In this document: in pieces, positions 61,209 to 64,000 of the stretch | Layout: every line of letters starts with the position of its first letter | Position numbering within the stretch: the stretch's first letter is position 1 | Origin: Bog-473 sp963745175 | GTDB lineage: Bacteria; Actinomycetota; Acidimicrobiia; Acidimicrobiales; RAAP-2 | Assembly (NCBI GenBank): GCA_963745175.1 | Contig: CAVUWK010000005.1 | Location: forward strand, 558,001-622,000 | DNA length: 64,000 nt | Direction: 5' to 3' | Position numbers and translations under genes: made by a program | The notes under the pieces: generated by a model | Databases searched by the model: none | Told to the model about the DNA's origin: nothing | What the model saw: the letters and a program-made list of their open reading frames with translations, nothing else

Positions 61209-62160
61209 TATGAACTCCTGCTCCCATCGGTTCTTGGGTGCTTCAAATCATGCCCCGATCCCGCGGCGATGTCGACAGCAGACTTTAGCCCGCCAACTTC
61301 CGGTTCCGGACCCGTGATCTCCGGGTCGACCCACTTGTTGGACGATAGCGATTTCGTAGCCGTGCAGCAGGCTGTGCGACCAGTTTGCCCTTGTGATCGG
61401 GCGACCGTTGCGGCCGTCAATTTCAAAGCCTTGCCGCGATACGTGTTTCGACGGTGGTCCTCGATGCTTGCCGGCGTGCAGACGCAGTCCGTCGTCACCC
61501 ACATCGGTCTCTCCAATCCCACTACAGATTTGTATAGGCCGACCGTGAGCGCGATCCCTGATCCCAATGAGGCAGGATCATGGTCGATCCAAGGGAGGTC
61601 GTTTGATCCCCTCGACGAACGCTGACGTTGCTACCTTGCTTGGGAAGCTGCACGCACACCTGGTCCGGGCTGCTTGTGCCTGCGAGCACCAAGAACCTGA
61701 CCGGTCCATTGAGGCACATGGATGAGAACGCACACGCCGTGAAGCGAAAGACAACGGCATCTCAGCTACGGTGGCGTCTGGATCGTGATCAAGGTCGGAG
61801 TTGAACCTGGAAGGCCCTACCCGGTTGACGTTGAATAAGACGAATGAAGGCTTGCCCTAAGGGTCGGCGCCTGAGAGGCGGGCACTCAATCAAGACCACG
61901 CGCTTGATGTCGATCCCTTGATCAAGGAAACACGAGCAGCCCAATGTGGGCCCGATGCGCTGAAGGACTGGTAGTGCGAATTTCGTGCTGGTTCCTCGTG
62001 GATGTCGAGCTCAGGCTGGGAGCGCCTTCTCGACTACCGCGAAGGCGACGAACTCCTCCACGCGCACGAGCCGCCCTCGGAGACCGTCGAGAGTGGCGAT
62101 GATATTTCAAACGAAGGCTGACCGACGAGCAATCATTTGATTGTGCGGTTTGACTGTCGG
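61209..62160. other. 950 bases without a supported gene
   Basis: Short frames exist on both strands (for example 61200-61625 plus), but none shows a signal peptide, membrane segments, a family motif or a ribosome site. This may be decayed sequence between the Tat protein and the last gene. Confidence 0.4.
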
Positions 62161-62189
62161 CGAAGTGGCGAAGCATCGTCACTGATCTT

Positions 62190-64000
62190 GTGGTCGTGGG
62201 CGTACTCATTTTCGCCGCCTTTTTCGTACGTCGACACGGCCTGCCGACGCAAGGCCTCTGGCTCGACGACGCCGTTGAAGGCGCCGCCCGAAAGGCACCG
62301 TTGTCACAACTGATCACGGTCAGCCAGGATCATCCGGGCTATATCGCAGCATTGATGGCCTGGGGCCGACTAACAGGCGGCAGTGATGTGAGCCTCGCCT
62401 ACCCTGCGCTCATTGCCGGGGTGCTCGGTCCCGCCGGTCTTGTACGTAACCCTTCGGGTACTCGGCTACGCACGATGGATCGGCGTTCTACTGGCTGCGG
62501 CGTTGGTCGCTTCACAGGCGGACATCGTCTACTCGGGCCGGCTGAAGCCCGACACCACGGACATTCTCGTGGTGCTCGTTCTGGTCTTGCTCGTTCCGCG
62601 ACTTGCTCGAACTAGGTGGCGCTGGCCGACCGCAGTCCTGTGGGTCTTGGCTCCGTTCTCGTTGCATCCATCAGCCTCTTCGCACTCGTCGCGGTGGCGG
62701 TCGCGGGATTGGTGCTGCTTAGTTCATCCGGCCTCGGATCTCAAGGTTCGTGGTCCCGCCATTGGAGTACAGGCGGGAGCCACCGTCGCCCTTGGCGTTG
62801 CCATCGTCGAGAGCTACAACACCGGAGCGGTCGCGGCGCAATGGCGCCAACTCTGGGACGCCTTCATCACCTTCTACCCAAATCCACTGCGCTTTGGCTC
62901 CGAGGTGCTGCATCACCTGACTCGGATCGCCCAGGTATTCCCGGGCGGTCCTGGCTGGTTCGCGACACTGTGCGTGCTCGTCGCCATCGTTGGCTTGGCC
63001 AGTCGAGGCCTGGCAGGGGCCACAGGGCGATCGTGGCCCGTACCTACTTCTGCTCCTGGCGGTGGCCTTCGTGGGCGGTGTTCTGGGCAAAGTGCCGTTC
63101 GGACCGGCAGTGAGCAACCCGCTCGTGACCGGCGGACGCGGCATCCTTTGGCTGGTTCCGGTCATGGCCGTTGGTCTGGCGGCGGCCCTTCAACGAGTAC
63201 AGGACAGCATCCATCTGAGCGGCTTCCCCATGGCCTTGGGCATCGTCGCCTGCGTGGGTGCGGCCGTCACTCTGGGATTCGCGCTCGAGGCGACGCCCTT
63301 GTCCTACCCCTTCCCGGGCGCGAAGCAGGCGGTCAGCTTCGTCGAATCCCACCTTGGTCGGAACGACTCTCTTCTCGTGGCCTCGCCCGCATACTCGTTC
63401 GCCGCTGAGTCACACTTCGCGCCGACGTTCTATGGGCAATCCCTCTGGGTTTCCCAGGCTTCTCCCCAGGGTTCAAAGATCCACGCATTCACGCCGATCT
63501 CTATCGAGTAGACACTGAGCAGGTTGCCGATGATGTCGCAGACGCCAAGCGCGTTCTCGTCTACATCTCTCAGCCTGCCCTCAATTCCTGGAGGCGAACG
63601 ACGGACAACTGCTCGACCACGCGCTTGTGGCCCTTGGGTTCCAGTCAGAGTCGCTTCATTCCAGGCCGCGAATGTAGAGGTCTGGAAGCCGCACCTCGGG
63701 GACGCTCCCGACAACGAGCGTGCTCCTTCCGTCGCCGGGTGCGACGCTGACCGGATCGACCAGCTTGACGCTTCCGCGTCGAATGCCACGAGGGTCGAAT
63801 ATCGCATCTTTGGCGGCAAGTACGGGTACTCGGGACCAGTGATCGGCAAGGCCACCCAGACCATCTACGGTTGGGTGTTGACTGGAATACGACGACCGTG
63901 CCAAATGGCTCCTACGTCGTGTTGTCCGAGGCCTTCAACCATGCCGGACATACCTTTTCCAAGGGCGTGAGCATTAGGGTCAAGAACTCAATAGACCGGT
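62190..64000 (+). pseudogene. membrane glycosyltransferase-like protein with C-terminal Ig-like domain, multiply frameshifted, 3' end beyond window
   Basis: An approximately 600-residue protein can be pieced together. It opens VVGVLIFAAFFVRRHGLPTQ and GLWLDDAVEGAARKAPLSQL (acidic first loop as in GT-C transferases), followed by membrane helices in other frames (IGVLLAAALVASQADIVYSG; LVLLVPRLARTRWRWP; VLVAIVGLASRGLAG; ALGIVACVGAAVTLGFALEA). The end is an Ig-like domain: GATLTGSTSLDASASNATRV, then NTTTVPNGSYVVLSEAFNHA. At least five shifts are needed (near 62440, 62660, 62720, 63030, 63475). The C-terminal domain is homologous to that of the 38.4-kb gene. Confidence 0.6.

Noticed and set aside
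61200..61625. A 141-residue plus-strand protein next to the Tat gene
   Set aside because: No ribosome site, no motif and no hydrophobic or domain pattern; it overlaps the upstream region of the Tat gene on the other strand.

Overview
The window is high-GC, densely coded DNA. GTG starts are frequent and many genes overlap by 1-4 bases (ATGA, GTGA, TGATG). It carries mycobacterial-type fatty-acid and steroid catabolism, arabinan-precursor synthesis and two-promoter-element leader peptides without 5' UTRs. Together these point to an actinobacterium, probably an Acidimicrobiia-like lineage known from assemblies; that placement is inference. Single-base indels break many otherwise intact genes, mostly as +1 insertions, which suggests an imperfectly polished assembly.

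1-8 kb: lipid and steroid catabolism. A FadA5-type thiolase, an EchA19-type hydratase and a hot-dog thioesterase form an operon behind a KstR-like palindrome. They are followed by a nucleotidyltransferase pair that looks like a toxin-antitoxin module, a FadE25-type acyl-CoA dehydrogenase, an alpha/beta hydrolase, an unknown protein and a CocE/NonD hydrolase.

8-25 kb: leuB-ilvE-cimA (minus) diverges from greA-leuC-leuD (plus). After regulators (a large LuxR ATPase, ArsR-SRPBCC, a cyclic-nucleotide domain protein) and a FadE26-like dehydrogenase comes leuA. leuA and leuB have attenuators with leader peptides; a third precedes ilvB at 48 kb. With ilvBNC and ilvD (44.5-50 kb), almost the complete leucine/isoleucine/valine pathway lies in one window. 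Citramalate synthase is present and no threonine deaminase is seen.

24.9-26.3 kb: an IS110-family element whose bridge RNA can be read from the sequence. Its donor-loop guides match the element ends exactly and its target-loop guide matches the right flank, which fixes both boundaries and the CT core.

26.3-38 kb: serine synthesis (serA, an aminotransferase, serC), an ABC exporter, an SDR, a P450, a second ArsR-SRPBCC pair, DUF2277 and a secreted endoglycosylceramidase-like GH5 enzyme.

38-44.5 kb: lower-GC surface and methyltransferase genes bounded by two degenerate tmRNA/tRNA 3'-end-like repeats, then a DUF4097 protein with its ribbon-helix-helix regulator.

50-54 kb: mtnA sits between two diverged copies of the ilvD 5' end. 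An MMPL exporter and its divergent TetR follow.

54-64 kb: a degraded or badly sequenced island with a phytanoyl-CoA dioxygenase, membrane glycosyltransferase-like proteins, an acyltransferase, decaprenyl-phosphate phosphoribosyltransferase, an IS630 copy and a Tat-exported protein, nearly all frameshifted.
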